The notes under the pieces are model-generated. The model searched no databases. It saw nothing but the letters and a program-made list of their open reading frames with translations, and had not been told where the DNA came from. Positions 62,501 through 64,000 of a DNA stretch of 64,000 nucleotides are shown piece by piece. Made by a program: the position numbers and the translations under genes. This DNA is from Spirodela intermedia (taxonomy: Eukaryota; Streptophyta; Magnoliopsida; Alismatales; Araceae). Location of the stretch: positions 2,202,501-2,266,500 of the forward strand of contig LR746270.1 in the NCBI GenBank assembly GCA_902729315.2, written 5' to 3'. Numbering within the stretch: the first letter of the stretch is position 1; each line of letters begins with the position of its first letter.

Positions 62501-64000
62501 CGAAGCTAACGAAAAACTCGTGAGGTACGTTCGGAGCTTGGGACCCTTGGGACCCCTGGGCTTTCCAAATGTAGCCACTGTAGGGATGATGGACGATGAT
62601 CGCTTAGATGTCAGTTTCTTCCACAGCTTCCTATTTTTAGATATCAGCTGGGGAAGATGGCCAGACCATGGAGCTTGGGGACCCTTGGGCCTTCTTCTAC
62701 CAGCTCCTCCTCACATCACATCTCTCGTCTGCAGGCATGTGGATGAATTGACGCTGGAGCTTGAGGAAGCTAGAAGAGACCCGCATCGTCACCATGTTGT
62801 CTCCTCCGGTGAAGGGGAGATTGATGGGCAGATGGAACTCAAGGCCATGGTTGACGCCATCGCCGCCGCCAGCCAGCGGGAGGCGGAGGCCCACGAGACG
62901 GCGATCCTGCTGGCCAAGGAGAACGAGGAGCTGCGCGCCAAACTGAATGTTCTGATCGAGGAGAACAACAAGCTCATCGAGCTCTACGAGGCCGCCGTCT
63001 CTGAGGGCATCATCTCCAAGAAAGCCGGAGAAGAAGAAGAAGACCAGGAGAGCAGGAAGGAGGAGCTCCGCGACGTGCACGAGGAGAACGAGCGGCTCAT
63101 GGGGCTGTACGAGCGGGCCATGCAGGAGAGGGACGAGCTCAAGAGGTTGCGAGAAGAAGAAGGGGAGAAGAAGAAGAAGAAGAAGGAAGAAGATGATGAG
63201 TTGCAGGGGAAGGTGGAGATGGCGGTGGGGGAGCTGGCGGAGGCGGTGGCTCGCTTTGGGGAGCTGGGCGAGCTTGCAGAGGAAATCCATGGCTCGGAGG
63301 AGGACCTCCAGCTGAGAAGGGAAGAGATCTCCTCTCTGAGGAGCTTCTGCAACGAGATGCAGCAGAGGAAGAGGACGATCATGGAGGAGAAGATGGAGAG
63401 GAAGAGGTTGCAGGTGCAAGATTTGGCCCCGGAGATGGAGATTTGGTTGCAGAGGGAGGACCAGGCGAGGAAGAAGGTGGAGCTTCAGGTGAAGCTCGCG
63501 GCGGAGAAGGAGGAGGCCGCCGCCGCCTGCAGAGAGGCTGCGAAGTCTGAAGCTCGGCTGAGGGCGGAACTTAACTCCCTGAAGGCGGCTTACAGGGAGG
63601 CCGAGGAGCAGAGGAAGGAGAGCAAGAAGGTGCTCTTCGCCGTCGACAACAACGTGCTGGCGGAGCTCGGCAGTGCCGCTGGGCCGCCGGCGCCGGTGAA
63701 GAAGGCCTGCGAGCTGCTGAAGGCGGAGGAGGAGCTGCCGAAGCTCGCCGCCGAGATGAAGCGGGTGAGGGAGAGGATAGCGGCGGCGCAGAGGATGAAG
63801 GGCGCGGAGGAGGCGGCGGAGGCGGCGGAGGCGGCGGAGGCGGCGAGGGCGGCGGCGGTGGCTGAGGAGGACGAGTTGCGGGAGGTCCGGAGGGGGAGGG
63901 AAGCGGCGCGGCGGACGGCGGCGGAGCTCACCGGCGAGTTCTGGGCGGCGGCCGTTGACTACCAGGAGAGCTGCTTCGTGGCGGCGGCGGCGGAGGAGGA
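53579..64000 (+). CDS. Kinesin-like protein, KIN-12 family (KIN-12E-like), runs off the right edge
   Basis: 21 exons: 53579-53788, 55212-55367, 55452-55535, 55922-56041, 56303-56416, 56644-56736, 57329-57418, 57511-57581, 58465-58539, 58626-58713, 59459-59517, 59624-59687, 59766-59831, 60171-60329, 60442-60546, 61588-61823, 61971-62040, 62119-62172, 62309-62371, 62445-62524, 62735-64000 (open). They give over 1100 residues. The motor domain is complete: VIIRVRPL; P-loop [10 protein letters not shown] split over exons 3/4; switch I NRASSRSH; switch [31 protein letters not shown]; neck [18 protein letters not shown]. Then [16 protein letters not shown] and long coiled coils, with a Glu/Ala/Lys-rich, GC-rich last exon. 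KIN-12 kinesins act at the phragmoplast and division plane in cytokinesis. KIN-12E (about 1260 residues in Arabidopsis, from memory) fits best. Introns 4, 14 and 16 start with GC. Exon 19 is the least certain. Confidence 0.95.

Overview
The window is nuclear DNA of a flowering plant. Every confident protein gene is broken by GT-AG introns. The families are plant families, the non-coding DNA is AT-rich, and Ty1/copia and Ty3/gypsy remnants lie between and inside genes. Very GC-rich coding exons (for example 49465-50523 and 43565-44567) sit next to AT-rich introns, which fits a monocot better than most eudicots, but the species cannot be read from the sequence.

Layout: 524-2540, decayed copia element (+). 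2988-12905, minus-strand FAD-synthase-like gene (ATP-pyrophosphatase domain plus MoaB/CinA-like domain) whose last part, about 100 codons, is not found in the window. 13.3-19.1 kb, gene-poor AT-rich spacer with an LTR-like stretch. 19123-21898 (-), VTI1-type SNARE. 22771-23754 (-), RTM2-like small-heat-shock/membrane protein, head-to-head with the coatomer zeta gene (25799-29398, +). 29.5-30.4 kb, degenerate tandem repeats. 30799-38018 (+), rhomboid protease with a C-terminal UBA domain (RBL15 type), complete in 12 exons. 38909-40067 (-), CCHC zinc-knuckle pseudogene. 40.37-42.6 kb (-), decayed Ty3/gypsy element. 43565-44567 (-), Myb/SANT-like DNA-binding protein. 45855-50523 (-), AMP1-type M28 carboxypeptidase, complete in 10 exons. 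51.2-52.3 kb, LTR-like sequence. 53186-53256 (-), tRNA-Gly(UCC). 53579 to the right edge (+), phragmoplast-type kinesin of the KIN-12 family, 21 exons seen and no stop reached.

The genes are unrelated housekeeping or developmental genes (cofactor metabolism, vesicle traffic, membrane proteolysis, meristem control, cytokinesis). Plants have no operons and nothing here looks like a cluster. Shared local features are short purine/pyrimidine microsatellites in leaders and introns, and one divergent promoter (RTM2-like/coatomer zeta).

Exon coordinates were worked out by hand from splice consensus, reading-frame continuity and remembered family sequences; no alignment was run. I found no convincing new biological system. 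The points most worth a second look are three GC-AG introns in the kinesin gene, the zinc-knuckle pseudogene with stops inside a knuckle, the unaccounted 3' end of the FAD-synthase-like gene beside a copia insertion, and the repeat array behind coatomer zeta.
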